Origin: JAAUQA01 sp036351435
Lineage (GTDB): Bacteria; Pseudomonadota; Gammaproteobacteria; Competibacterales; Competibacteraceae
DNA: 6,339 nt
Direction: 5' to 3'
Assembly (NCBI GenBank): GCA_036351435.1
Contig: JAZBPA010000238.1
Span: 1 to 6,339 of the forward strand
Shown here: positions 1 to 6,339 of the stretch, one piece after another
How the letters are laid out: each line of letters starts with the position of its first letter
Position numbering within the stretch: the first letter of the stretch is position 1
Made by a program: the position numbers and the translations under genes
The notes under the pieces: generated by a model
Databases searched by the model: none
What the model was told of the DNA's origin: nothing
Seen by the model: only the letters and a program-made list of their open reading frames with translations

Positions 1-1341
1 ACTTCAGTCATTCCTTGCCTCGTGCTAAGTAACGGACGCCCGCTAACGGACAGTAAAGGCACGCCTTATGTCGGCTTCCAGATCGTCGTGGATTCCCGCC
101 GGGCGGACCGGAGCGCTACCGAGACATTCAAACGCACTGTCCAACAACGTAACGCCATGATGGTCAAGAATCATCACTGTGAGCCCGGCGTCAGACATGT
201 GCTCAATGTGCGAAATTTATATGCCTTGGAGAAAGCCCCGTCTTTCGATCCACCCGCTATCGGGCAAAGAGCAGCGACTCAAGCACGCGGCGAGTTGGAT
301 CAAATCGTGCGGACCTTCCATAATTCTTCGTATTGCGCCAACGCTAATCAGCGCCTGATCGGTCGCCGTGGCGCGCTGGAACGGGCTTGGGAGCAATTCA
401 TCGGTGCCAGCCGCAATCGCTGGTCAGGCCAGTCATTAAACAACGCCAAGCATCTTGATTACACCATGCGCACTGCCATCTTCGAAGCTCATTTAGATCG
501 GGGTTGCAACGCCTACGGTGCTTGCGAACGCAACATTATTGCGCTCTCCATTCGTAATCGGGGGCGCGAGTCGTGCGCCAGTCGCCAGGGCTGTCGTGGT
601 AACGGGGATTTTCAAGGCGTGTCCTCCAAAGTCTCCCAATACAATATTTGGGATGAGTTTTTGACTCAAATCTCCGGGTTGACTTCTTGTTTCCTACGTG
701 ACGATCTGGGCGGTAGTAACCCTTCAGCAGACTATTACAACAAGCTGCAAACCATCTATGCGCAAAATATCGTTGATGTACAACGGATTTTGTTCGGCAG
801 CGACCAGGACCTCAGAGCCCTCTTTCCGAACAATTCGTTGGCTGACGTGAAAAATCTGCGCCATTACTATCATGCGCCGGCGATGGGCAAATGTTTTCCG
901 AATCATGAGCGGGTTGAGTACATGTCCGGCGCAGTAGCACGTAGAGGTAATGATTTTGCGTTGATTGCCAACACCCGTATACGCGTTGATCAGCGCACCG
1001 AGGGCGGTTATTTATTCCGTGATTTCGACTTTGAGGAAGAGCCGGATAGAGATGTCATTCAAATCGTTGATCGCTATCCGGGCTTCGTTGTTGACGGCAG
1101 AAAAGTATCTTTGAAAGCCGCTTCCGGCTGTTATCCCTACGGTATACCACGGGGTTGTGGATTTCAACGCATCGGCCGTTATCGCAAAGTCCCGTTTTGG
1201 TTGAACGCCGGGAAATCACTGGAACTGACCTGTCGTGTAACCGATCAAGGAGAAAACTGTCAAGGCAGCGGCACGCTGGTCACAGCGAAAGTGGGCGGTA
1301 TTTGTGATGCCGAGATGAGACCGGTGGCGGGAGTCAAATAG
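1..1341 (+). CDS. Cysteine-rich protein of unknown function, 5'-truncated by the window edge
   Basis: I do not recognise this protein. The frame is open from base 1. The first possible start, GTG at 22, has no purine-rich ribosome binding site before it, so the true start is almost certainly upstream; 446 residues are visible. Counting from the GTG there are 13 cysteines: 53, 105, 162, 168, 185, 191, 223, 291, 370, 379, 404, 413 and 428. Several are evenly paired: 162/168 and 185/191 are both C-x5-C, and 370/379 and 404/413 are both C-x8-C. Such pairing suggests disulfides in an exported protein or, less likely, metal sites; any signal peptide would be out of view. The middle part looks helical. 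The last 150 residues look beta-rich, with an acidic stretch (FDFEEEPDRD) near residue 340. The stop lies 2 bases before the next gene, so the two are probably co-translated. The coding call is secure from length and operon fit; the function is unknown. Confidence 0.8.
   Translation, partial: TSVIPCLVLSNGRPLTDSKGTPYVGFQIVVDSRRADRSATETFKRTVQQRNAMMVKNHHCEPGVRHVLNVRNLYALEKAPSFDPPAIGQRAATQARGELDQIVRTFHNSSYCANANQRLIGRRGALERAWEQFIGASRNRWSGQSLNNAKHLDYTMRTAIFEAHLDRGCNAYGACERNIIALSIRNRGRESCASRQGCRGNGDFQGVSSKVSQYNIWDEFLTQISGLTSCFLRDDLGGSNPSADYYNKLQTIYAQNIVDVQRILFGSDQDLRALFPNNSLADVKNLRHYYHAPAMGKCFPNHERVEYMSGAVARRGNDFALIANTRIRVDQRTEGGYLFRDFDFEEEPDRDVIQIVDRYPGFVVDGRKVSLKAASGCYPYGIPRGCGFQRIGRYRKVPFWLNAGKSLELTCRVTDQGENCQGSGTLVTAKVGGICDAEMRPVAGVK
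1329..1333 (+). promoter_or_regulatory. Ribosome binding site (GGGAG) for the GTG-started McrB-like gene
   Basis: GGGAG lies inside the last codons of the upstream gene, 10 bases before the GTG at 1344. It supports GTG as the real start and, with only 2 bases between the upstream stop and this start, points to translational coupling of the two genes. Confidence 0.55.
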
Positions 1342-1343
1342 GT

Positions 1344-3614
1344 GTGCCCCGGACCAAGTCGACTACGCCACCGCTAGAGGAACGTGCCAAGCAAGCACTG
1401 AATAGCTATTTGGAGGCTGAGGGCAAGCGTTTGCTTACAGCCATAGACGCCGAGCTGATCGACCGGCAACGTGCTCATTTTCTGCAAGCCTACGGACCGG
1501 AGCGCTTGGCCAGCATGGCTGACGCTGATTTGCTCCGGCTGTTGCCTTACAATCAAGCCAACGAGCAGCCGTTGGATTACTGGCTGGAGTTTCGCAACGA
1601 TGCGTCATTTCAGAACCGCTTATTCGGTAGTATCGCCGGTGGTTCAGCGGCTAAATTCGGTGCCTGGCAGGATAGGCGCACCGGCCAATGGCGCGCAAAA
1701 TTGCGTGGAGCGCGCACCATTCAAAACATTAGTGTTCAGAAAGCATTGCAGATAGTACAGGAACGGCGTCACGAGGTGCTCGCTGCGGTAGCGGCGTTGC
1801 AGCCTTTCACTACCCAAGCCATACAAGACATTGATCCCGAAGCGGTCCAGACAACTATCAAGACCGCCGCCCCACGCTGGCATGGCAGTGCCTGGTTGCA
1901 CAAATATCTGCACCTCGTTTATCCCGAACGCATCATCTGGAGTGCCACATCGGCGCATCTGCAAGCGGATTTATACCGGCTGGGTCAACCGGCAACCGGA
2001 ACCGCTCCGTACGGGTTGGATATCAGAATCCTGCAATTTTGGGCCGGTATCCCGGCTTTGGCACAGTTGCCGCTGGAACTCCGGTATCGAATTACCGGCG
2101 GCTTGCAACCTCGTACGCACTGGTGTTGGTTGGTCAAGGACAGTGTGTGTATTGATCAGCTCTTGGCCGACGAGTCGGTCGCTTTAGGGCCAGCCCAAAT
2201 CGGCAATCTGGCCGGCGTATTCAGTCTGCTGCGTAAAACCCATGTGCGAGCCGGTATTGCGTCGGCTTTCCAAGAAGCAGGCTTGGAATTCGATGCGACT
2301 GCTGCTAGTGATTTGCTTTGTCTGGGTCATGAGTTAACCTCAGGCAGTCTGATCGCATTGTTCGAAGATGCCGTTACCGTCAGAGCTATCGGTGAAATCA
2401 ATGGCAGTTATCACTATGCGTTTCGTGAAGAACGGCCGCATCGTTTGTCGGTGAATTGGTTGTGTACTGAACCAGTGAGTTTATCCAAACCATTAGCTGC
2501 TCCACCTAAGCGGATACATTCATTAACGTCCTCCGATCCACGGGTGGCCGAATTAGAAGCTGCATTGTGGGTAAACGGGAGTTTTTCGGCCTTCCAGGTG
2601 ACCGCACTACCCGGAAAGCGCAATGTCAGCTTGGAACCGGCGCAAGGATTGACGGGCCAACTAATGACCATGCTGGAACGCAAGAAACAAATCATTCTGT
2701 ACGGCCCACCAGGCACCGGCAAAACCTACTATGCTCAACAGCTCGCCTTGGAATGGATCGCCCGTCGTAACTTTGGCTGTCTTCCAGCGCAATTGTCCAA
2801 TTCGCAAACCCAACGCATCCGGCACGGACGCGATGCCGAAAGCCCCTACATCGCCCTTTGCACATTTCATCCGATGTACGGTTATGAGGATTTTATTGAA
2901 GGATATCGACCGGAACGAGAAGGCTTCAGCCTGCAACCGGGGATTTTCCGACGCTTAGTAACCGCCGCCAACAATCAGCCGGGCCGTAGTTTCGTGTTGA
3001 TTATTGATGAAATCAACCGGGGTAACATTCCCAAGATCTTTGGCGAATTACTCACGCTGTTGGAGCCTGCTCAGCGAGGGTGGCTACAAACCTGGCTGCC
3101 GCTGTCCGGTGACCGATTCAGTATTCCACCCAATCTGTATCTCATCGGCACCATGAATACCGCTGATCGTTCTATTTTGGTGCTGGATACCGCGCTACGT
3201 CGTCGGTTCGGCTTCCGGGAACTCATGCCGCAAACTGACTTATTGGCAGAGGGACGCATCGGGGATGTATCGTTGGCTAATTGGCTGCAGGCGTTAAATC
3301 AACGGCTAGTACAACATCTTGGTCAGGATGGACGTAATCTGCAAATCGGTCATGCCTATTTTCTGAATGAGGGGAAACCGGTGACGAGCTTGCAGGCCAT
3401 CGCCGATATTATCCGGGAGGACATCTGGCCGCTGCTACAGGAATATTGTTACGACAACCCCCGGGCGTTAGCCGCAATCCTAGCAGCTGATCAAGGCGGT
3501 ATTTATGATGCTAAAATCGTCGACCTGCATTACGAACTGTTCGAACCGGGACAAGAAGAACGACTCATAAAAGCGCTTACGGCAATCATCGATTCAGAGT
3601 CGAACCCGCTTTAG
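1344..3614 (+). CDS. McrB-like AAA+ protein (predicted GTPase) with a long N-terminal region; no adjacent mcrC
   Basis: A predicted nucleotide-driven motor of the McrB family, whose best-known member drives the McrBC modified-DNA restriction enzyme. The motor is the C-terminal part: Walker A GPPGTGKT at 454-461, Walker B with DE at 555-556 followed by INRGN, and MNTADRS at 604-610, the motif tied to GTP use in E. coli McrB. ALRRRFGF follows at 617-624 with likely arginine-finger residues, and then QIGHAYF at 667-673 and a PLLQEY helix at 696-701, typical of the family C-terminus. Residues 1-440 should set target or partner choice. They include LDYWLEFRND (77-86), a glycine-rich FGSIAGGSA stretch (94-102) and an aromatic WLHKYLHLVYP block (184-194); I cannot assign these to a named DNA-binding domain. 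At 756 residues it is far longer than E. coli McrB (about 460). It lies between a cysteine-rich gene (2-base gap) and a MoxR gene (40-base gap). No McrC nuclease is in the window, so restriction activity is not shown. Family call firm; biological role open. Confidence 0.9.
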   Translation: MPRTKSTTPPLEERAKQALNSYLEAEGKRLLTAIDAELIDRQRAHFLQAYGPERLASMADADLLRLLPYNQANEQPLDYWLEFRNDASFQNRLFGSIAGGSAAKFGAWQDRRTGQWRAKLRGARTIQNISVQKALQIVQERRHEVLAAVAALQPFTTQAIQDIDPEAVQTTIKTAAPRWHGSAWLHKYLHLVYPERIIWSATSAHLQADLYRLGQPATGTAPYGLDIRILQFWAGIPALAQLPLELRYRITGGLQPRTHWCWLVKDSVCIDQLLADESVALGPAQIGNLAGVFSLLRKTHVRAGIASAFQEAGLEFDATAASDLLCLGHELTSGSLIALFEDAVTVRAIGEINGSYHYAFREERPHRLSVNWLCTEPVSLSKPLAAPPKRIHSLTSSDPRVAELEAALWVNGSFSAFQVTALPGKRNVSLEPAQGLTGQLMTMLERKKQIILYGPPGTGKTYYAQQLALEWIARRNFGCLPAQLSNSQTQRIRHGRDAESPYIALCTFHPMYGYEDFIEGYRPEREGFSLQPGIFRRLVTAANNQPGRSFVLIIDEINRGNIPKIFGELLTLLEPAQRGWLQTWLPLSGDRFSIPPNLYLIGTMNTADRSILVLDTALRRRFGFRELMPQTDLLAEGRIGDVSLANWLQALNQRLVQHLGQDGRNLQIGHAYFLNEGKPVTSLQAIADIIREDIWPLLQEYCYDNPRALAAILAADQGGIYDAKIVDLHYELFEPGQEERLIKALTAIIDSESNPL

Positions 3615-3654
3615 TTACGGCAAACACCATCCGCGAATATCGACCGAGAACATT

Positions 3655-4587
3655 ATGACGGGATCTCAAATCGCTCAACATATTGCCCGTAACATCGAGC
3701 AGGTAATGCAAAGCCAAGGCACTGCGATTCGTCTGCTGATCGCCGCTTGCGCCAGCGGTGGACATGTCCTACTGGAAGACGTGCCCGGCACCGGCAAAAC
3801 CACCTTGGCAAAAGCCTTTGCCCGTAGTCTGGATTTGCAATTTCAACGAATCCAATTCACCCCGGATTTGCTGCCTTCGGATATTCTTGGAGTCTCTATT
3901 ATCGATCAGCAAAGCCAGCATTTTCATTTGCACAAAGGCCCGATTTTCACTGATATTCTGCTGGCCGATGAAATCAATCGAGCCTCACCCAGAACTCAGT
4001 CAGCCCTGTTGGAAGCGATGGCCGAACGGCAAGTAACCTTGGAACGGGAAATCCATCCCTTACACGAGTTTTTCCTGGTCGTCGCCACCCAGAACCCGAT
4101 TGAATTTCACGGTACCTATCCGTTGCCCGAAGCGCAAATGGACCGTTTTGCGTTGCGATTCAGTCTGGGTTACGTTGCGCCCGAGCAGGAAGTCGAGATT
4201 CTGACGCAACAGGCGCTATCGCACCCACTGGATGCATTGCAATCCTGTGCCACGACTGCGGATATTCACTCACTGCGCCAAGCCGCCCAACAAATTCGGG
4301 TTAGCGATGAACTGAAGCGGTACATCGTGGATATTGTTGTTGCTACCCGCCAAGCCGAAGGGGTACAACTTGGGGCAGGACCCAGGGCGTCAATTGCCCT
4401 GATGAAAACAGCGCAAGCGCTGGCCTTGTTTGACGATTTAGAGTTCGTCACACCCGAACACATACAGGAACTTACCATACCCTGTATTGCTCACCGCTTG
4501 GCCCTGGACCCGCAAGCACGGTTTGCTGGCCAAACCGCGGATGATGTAGTACGAGAAATTGTTAAAACCGTACCAGTACCGATTTAG
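3655..4587 (+). CDS. MoxR-family AAA+ ATPase
   Basis: A complete 310-residue MoxR ATPase, the usual length for the family. MoxR proteins act as chaperone-like motors that mature or activate partner complexes, usually with von Willebrand A or DUF58 proteins. Visible motifs: Walker A within DVPGTGKT (42-49), the family stretch FTPDLLPSDILG after it, Walker B with DE at 105-106 in LADEINRASP, sensor 1 region ATQNP (144-148), DRF (163-165) and sensor 2 GAGPRAS (240-246). All catalytic positions look intact. The ATG start has only a weak GAG-type ribosome binding site, but the protein begins at the normal family position. It is the last gene of the + strand run, 40 bases after the McrB-like gene, and is followed by a strong hairpin. 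Its usual partners are absent downstream, where the next genes run the other way; a partner could lie upstream of the window, or the partner could be one of the two genes before it. MoxR and McrB both belong to the helix-2-insert branch of AAA+ proteins. Confidence 0.95.
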   Translation: MTGSQIAQHIARNIEQVMQSQGTAIRLLIAACASGGHVLLEDVPGTGKTTLAKAFARSLDLQFQRIQFTPDLLPSDILGVSIIDQQSQHFHLHKGPIFTDILLADEINRASPRTQSALLEAMAERQVTLEREIHPLHEFFLVVATQNPIEFHGTYPLPEAQMDRFALRFSLGYVAPEQEVEILTQQALSHPLDALQSCATTADIHSLRQAAQQIRVSDELKRYIVDIVVATRQAEGVQLGAGPRASIALMKTAQALALFDDLEFVTPEHIQELTIPCIAHRLALDPQARFAGQTADDVVREIVKTVPVPI

Positions 4588-4600
4588 AAAAAGACCGATA

Positions 4601-4636
4601 ACTAACCCGCCGCTTAGGTTGTATGCGGCGGGTAGT
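4601..4636. terminator. GC-rich hairpin between convergent genes, probable bidirectional terminator
   Basis: ACCCGCCGC at 4605-4613 pairs perfectly with GCGGCGGGT at 4625-4633 across an 11-base loop. Allowing one bulged A, the stem extends to 12 pairs (4601-4613 with 4625-4636). It lies 14 bases after the MoxR stop and 14 bases before the stop of the leftward lipoprotein gene, the classic place for a shared terminator. The T tract after it is weak on the + strand (GTTTG). On the - strand a run of five T occurs about 10 bases beyond the stem, so termination strength is uncertain. Confidence 0.65.
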
Positions 4637-4649
4637 GTTTGTCGCATTT

Positions 4650-4886
4650 CTAGTATCTGTAACGTTGGGCCTCACGTCCCTTCATGTTACCCACAACACC
4701 GCCCATAGCCCCACCAACTAGGGCGCCCACGCCGGCATCGCCGCCTGCAATGGCGCTGATTCCGGCACCCGCCGCTGCCCCGATCGCTGCGCCGCTCAAG
4801 GTGCCCTGCTGTTCGGGTGTCATATTCGTGCAACCCACACTAAACGCTAATACAAAAATGCCCAGCGCATAAGTAATCGCTTTCAT
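4650..4886 (-). CDS. Glycine-zipper lipoprotein
   Basis: A small (78-residue) predicted outer-membrane lipoprotein. A short hydrophobic signal ends in FSVGC, with the lipid-bearing cysteine at 19. The residue at +2 is Thr, not Asp, which predicts sorting to the outer membrane. The mature part holds two glycine-zipper helices with glycines exactly four apart, at 28/32/36/40 and again at 54/58/62/66/70, joined by a glycine-rich turn (AGGDAG). Two tightly packed helices of this kind are seen in the Gly-zipper/YMGG families of envelope proteins, whose precise roles are mostly unknown. The tail is short and basic (KGREAQRYRY). A ribosome binding site, AGAGGA on the - strand (4896-4901), lies 9 bases before the ATG. 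It follows the secreted-protein gene by 22 bases, so the two form an operon and may act together in the envelope. The - strand reading is preferred over the antisense frame because of the lipobox and zipper spacing. Confidence 0.85.
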   Translation of the reverse strand: MKAITYALGIFVLAFSVGCTNMTPEQQGTLSGAAIGAAAGAGISAIAGGDAGVGALVGGAMGGVVGNMKGREAQRYRY

Positions 4887-4908
4887 GATTCTCTATCCTC
4901 TTTATGAA

Positions 4909-5292
4909 TTATTTAGCAGTAACATTGGGCAGGGCTAGTTCAAACCAGATCACTTCTATAACTGGCCGTTTCAATTTATCTGAATTTTGCCCATAGTAGC
5001 TGTCGATAGCTTCCATAGCAGTCATGATGGTGTATGGATCTAATCCTTTGACTAAGGTCGGAACGAGGCTATTTTCAACAACCTCTTTACCTGGATTGTC
5101 GCCTTGCGCTTCCTGCTCAGCCTCAAGCATGGTTGCCATCCCAAACAAAAATGCTTTTTTCTGTGCTTCAGTCGATTCGGTCCAATGCTCACCGGTAAGG
5201 ATCGGCAACTCAGTAGCCTGCACGGTTGTCACCGCAGCAAGTAATACCCAACACAAGCTGGTTAAAACACACAGTTTAGTCAATGGCTTCAT
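4909..5292 (-). CDS. Small secreted (periplasmic) protein of unknown function
   Basis: A 127-residue protein with a clear Sec signal peptide: basic start (MKPLTKL), a hydrophobic core and a cleavage site after VQA at residue 26. The mature part is about 100 residues with no cysteine, probably all helical. Its layout of a first helix (QKKAFLFGMATML), then LDPYTIMTAMEAIDSYY, then KLKRPVIEVIW loosely recalls Rap1a/Tai-type small periplasmic helical proteins; this is a resemblance by eye and not a family call. I chose the ATG at 5292 because the signal peptide then begins normally with MK; a GAGGA site (- strand) lies 10 bases before it. A TTG six bases upstream (end 5298) is also in frame and would add two residues. 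It is the first gene of a leftward pair with the glycine-zipper lipoprotein. Confidence 0.8.
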   Translation of the reverse strand: MKPLTKLCVLTSLCWVLLAAVTTVQATELPILTGEHWTESTEAQKKAFLFGMATMLEAEQEAQGDNPGKEVVENSLVPTLVKGLDPYTIMTAMEAIDSYYGQNSDKLKRPVIEVIWFELALPNVTAK

Positions 5293-5330
5293 TGTCAAAT
5301 TTTCCTCGTCCAGGGGTTGAAAACCAGTTC

Positions 5331-5358
5331 ATTTTAAGGGGAATCAATTCTACCCCAA
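5331..5358 (-). promoter_or_regulatory. Candidate promoter for the secreted protein/lipoprotein pair
   Basis: On the - strand, TTGGGG (5353-5358) and TAAAAT (5331-5336) are spaced 16 bases apart, resembling sigma-70 -35 and -10 boxes; the -10 is good and the -35 poor. The implied leader is about 30 bases. It lies in the 160-base divergent region 5299-5457, which must also hold the amidase promoter; I could not pick a convincing one for that direction. Confidence 0.3.
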
Positions 5359-5446
5359 TGGTGGCCACTATTTCACCCAATCATGATATGTTTGATTCTT
5401 GAAGTTCATGTCTTTATCCGCCATTTTTTTGGAAAACCATAATCTC

Positions 5447-5452
5447 AGGTGA
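5447..5452 (+). promoter_or_regulatory. Ribosome binding site (AGGTGA) that decides the amidase start
   Basis: AGGTGA lies 5 bases before the ATG at 5458, an ideal distance. It overlaps the alternative in-frame GTG at 5449, which has only a distant GGAAAA before it, so ATG at 5458 is the better start. Confidence 0.65.
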
Positions 5453-5457
5453 CTTTC

Positions 5458-6309
5458 ATGACCGTCGTCGCCGCTGTGCAAATGGCCTCCGGGCCACATG
5501 TCGAAGCTAATCTGCTGGAAGCCGAACGGCTGATCGCTAAAGCCGCTGAGAATGGGGCTCAGTTGATCGTATTGCCGGAAAACTTTGCGCAAATGAGTCG
5601 GGAGTCGGACAAGCTCACAATTCGAGAAAAGCCGGGAGATGGCCCGTTGCAGAGTTTCTTATCCCGGCAAGCTGCTCGCCATCAAATCTGGTTGGTTGGC
5701 GGCACTATTCCGCTTTGGTGCGAAGCTGAAGATAAGGTACGGGCGGCTTGTCTGTTGTTCGACGCGCACGGACAACTTGCGGCGCGTTACGACAAAATGC
5801 ATTTATTCGATGTGCATATTGAGGAAAGTCAGGAAAGTTACCGGGAATCGGCCACCATCGAACCCGGCCATGAGCCGGTAGTGGCGGAAACCCCATTTGG
5901 TCGGCTGGGATTAACGGTGTGCTACGATCTGCGCTTTCCCGAGCTATTCCGTGCCTTGTTGGATCAGGGCATGGAAATCCTCGTGTTACCGGCTGCCTTT
6001 ACTGCGGTTACCGGCAAAGCCCATTGGGAAGTGCTGCTGCGCGCCCGCGCCATTGAAAACCAATGCTATGTGATCGCTTCAGCGCAAGGAGGTTATCACG
6101 TTACCGGTCGGGAAACCCACGGTCACAGCATGATCATCGACCCCTGGGGCAGCGTTCTGGAATGCCTTGCTAAAGGGCCGGGGGTGGTATCGGCTGAGGT
6201 GGAACGGGAGCGCATGGCTAGCATTCGACGTTCATTCCCGGCTATTCATCACCGCCATCCCGCCTTGCATTCTGAACCGAGGAAAATGGATGGGGTCACT
6301 ACTCCATAA
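5458..6309 (+). CDS. Nitrilase-superfamily carbon-nitrogen hydrolase (YbeM/Nit2-like, predicted deaminated glutathione amidase)
   Basis: A complete 283-residue cytoplasmic amidase, the normal length for the branch. The catalytic triad is visible: Glu41 in LPENF, Lys113 in YDKMHLFDV and Cys155 in TVCYDLRFPE. The stretch YDKMHLFDV and the CYDLRFPE cysteine loop are typical of the Nit1/Nit2/YbeM branch. Known members hydrolyse deaminated glutathione, a repair reaction that removes a by-product of transaminases; the exact substrate here is inferred. Other family marks are ARAIENQCYV and GHSMIIDPWG in the C-terminal half. I chose the ATG at 5458 by its ribosome binding site; a GTG at 5449 would add three residues. 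The protein ends with a short basic tail. It is transcribed away from the envelope pair. In several gammaproteobacteria this gene sits between yhdP and tldD; yhdP is not upstream here, and tldD could follow outside the window. Confidence 0.93.
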   Translation: MTVVAAVQMASGPHVEANLLEAERLIAKAAENGAQLIVLPENFAQMSRESDKLTIREKPGDGPLQSFLSRQAARHQIWLVGGTIPLWCEAEDKVRAACLLFDAHGQLAARYDKMHLFDVHIEESQESYRESATIEPGHEPVVAETPFGRLGLTVCYDLRFPELFRALLDQGMEILVLPAAFTAVTGKAHWEVLLRARAIENQCYVIASAQGGYHVTGRETHGHSMIIDPWGSVLECLAKGPGVVSAEVERERMASIRRSFPAIHHRHPALHSEPRKMDGVTTP

Positions 6310-6339
6310 TCTCCTCAATCCATTGGAAAACCGAACCGC

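Noticed and set aside
22..24. GTG as the true start of the cysteine-rich gene
   Set aside because: The frame stays open to base 1 and no ribosome binding site precedes the GTG, so the gene most likely begins outside the window.
1344..4587. Calling this a complete McrBC restriction system
   Set aside because: No McrC-like nuclease is found on either strand; the downstream gene is clearly MoxR, and the upstream one shows no nuclease motif I can recognise.
4684..4872. Alanine/proline-rich open frame on the + strand
   Set aside because: It is the antisense of the glycine-zipper gene; the lipobox and regular glycine spacing on the - strand explain it.
5296..5298. TTG start for the secreted protein
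   Set aside because: An ATG six bases downstream gives a normal signal peptide start (MKPLTKL) and has an acceptable ribosome binding site; TTG remains possible because it is closer to the GAGGA.
5449..5451. GTG start for the amidase
   Set aside because: It overlaps the strong AGGTGA site that serves the ATG at 5458.
5368..5592. Leftward 74-residue open frame across the divergent region and amidase start
   Set aside because: It overlaps the well-supported amidase start in antisense and shows no motif, signal or convincing ribosome binding site.
6310..6339. Last 30 bases as the beginning of another gene, for example tldD
   Set aside because: No start with a ribosome binding site is visible; gene order alone is not enough.

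Overview
The window looks like a chromosomal segment of a Gram-negative bacterium, most likely a gammaproteobacterium of moderate GC content. The signs are an outer-membrane-type glycine-zipper lipoprotein, a periplasmic protein with a Sec signal peptide, and a YbeM/Nit2-like amidase of the kind common in this class. A methanotroph of the Methylococcales is my best guess, but nothing here proves it. I see no rRNA, tRNA, CRISPR array, insertion sequence or transposase.

Left part (1-4587, + strand): three co-directional genes that probably form one operon. The first is the 3' part of a large cysteine-rich protein of unknown function, whose start lies outside the window. Two bases after its stop, a GTG start opens a 756-residue McrB-like AAA+ protein (predicted GTPase). 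It has a long N-terminal region of unknown role and a C-terminal motor carrying Walker A, Walker B, the McrB hallmark MNTADR and an ALRRRF arginine cluster. Forty bases further on is a complete MoxR-family AAA+ ATPase. Neither motor has its textbook partner in view: there is no McrC nuclease beside the McrB-like protein, and no DUF58 or von Willebrand A protein beside MoxR. The set of cysteine-rich protein, McrB-like motor and MoxR motor is the most unusual thing in the window and could be part of an undescribed multi-gene system that begins upstream.

Middle (4588-5298, - strand): a strong GC-rich hairpin lies between convergent genes and probably ends both transcripts. After it come two small envelope genes read leftwards as one unit: a secreted protein of about 127 residues, then a 78-residue glycine-zipper lipoprotein.

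Right part (5299-6339): a 160-base divergent intergenic region with a weak candidate promoter, then a complete nitrilase-superfamily amidase on the + strand with an intact Glu-Lys-Cys triad. The last 30 bases hold no recognisable feature. The envelope pair and the amidase look like ordinary housekeeping genes; the left operon looks accessory.
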